Shown one piece after another: positions 63,983 through 64,000 of a DNA stretch of 64,000 nt. The DNA comes from Pseudomonas frederiksbergensis (GTDB taxonomy: Bacteria; Pseudomonadota; Gammaproteobacteria; Pseudomonadales; Pseudomonadaceae): NCBI RefSeq assembly GCF_035751725.1, contig NZ_CP142104.1:4464001-4528000 (forward strand). Direction: 5' to 3'. The first letter of the stretch is position 1. Every line of letters begins with the position of its first letter. The notes beneath the pieces were generated by a model, which was given only the letters and a program-made list of their open reading frames with translations, ran no database searches and had not been told where the DNA came from. Both the position numbers and the translations under genes were made by a program.

Positions 63983-64000
63983 GGCTATGTTTCCCTTCTG

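Noticed and set aside
63985..64000. C-terminal codons of an upstream FUSC-family gene
   Set aside because: A TAG occurs in one frame just before the DUF1656 gene, but four codons are too few to identify anything.

Overview
The window is chromosomal DNA of a fluorescent Pseudomonas, most likely of the P. fluorescens complex. The support is high-GC coding sequence, emhABC/emhR, xenB, a complete pca (protocatechuate) regulon, bifA beside sodB, fadD1-fadD2-phaJ1, and many short REP hairpins of the type GGGAGCGAGCnTGCTCGCGA. I see no rRNA, tRNA, CRISPR array, prophage or intact insertion sequence. Gene order often matches what I recall of P. aeruginosa (olsBA-acpH-pyeR-pyeM-xenB; lysine exporter-sodB-bifA-imelysin; fadD1-fadD2-lipase-phaJ1), so most of the window is core genome.

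Layout. 1-6.5 kb: end of a secreted serine hydrolase, an acyl-CoA dehydrogenase-like protein, ornithine-lipid synthesis (olsBA), acpH, and the pyeR-pyeM-xenB electrophile/efflux module. 6.6-14.5 kb: an orphan gene of lower GC, then emhR and the divergent RND pump operon emhABC. 14.5-16.2 kb: a gene-free island of repeats, with two inverted ~260-bp arms around three hexanucleotide arrays. 16.2-28.3 kb: an OprD porin, then one long leftward series pcaR, pcaK, pcaI, J, F, H, G, T, B, D, C, which takes protocatechuate to succinyl-CoA and acetyl-CoA. PcaR-type boxes lie before pcaR, pcaK, pcaI and also oprD. 28.3-36 kb: a phosphate transporter, a tiny CcoM-like membrane protein with two ANR-type boxes, rapA and a double-Cache protein. 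36-44.5 kb: a coiled-coil membrane protein, a short-chain dehydrogenase, ArgP-like regulator and divergent exporter, sodB, bifA and an imelysin lipoprotein. 44.5-48.5 kb: an ECF42-type sigma factor with its DGPF (YCII) and SnoaL partners and a divergent GNAT-PPOX pair. 48.5-57 kb: LysE-type exporter, alaC, the gluconate set gntP-gntK-gntR, small conserved proteins, def and yihY. 57-64 kb: fadD1, fadD2, lipase, phaJ1, and an HlyD-DUF1656 efflux pair cut by the window edge.

The most useful regulatory observations are these. A self-complementary ECF42-like promoter lies between divergent genes at 46757-46784. Three near-identical GntR operators sit before gntP, gntK and gntR. A PcaR box precedes the porin. 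A three-repeat Pho-box-like element precedes olsBA. The inverted arms of the repeat island carry hairpins with compensatory base changes.
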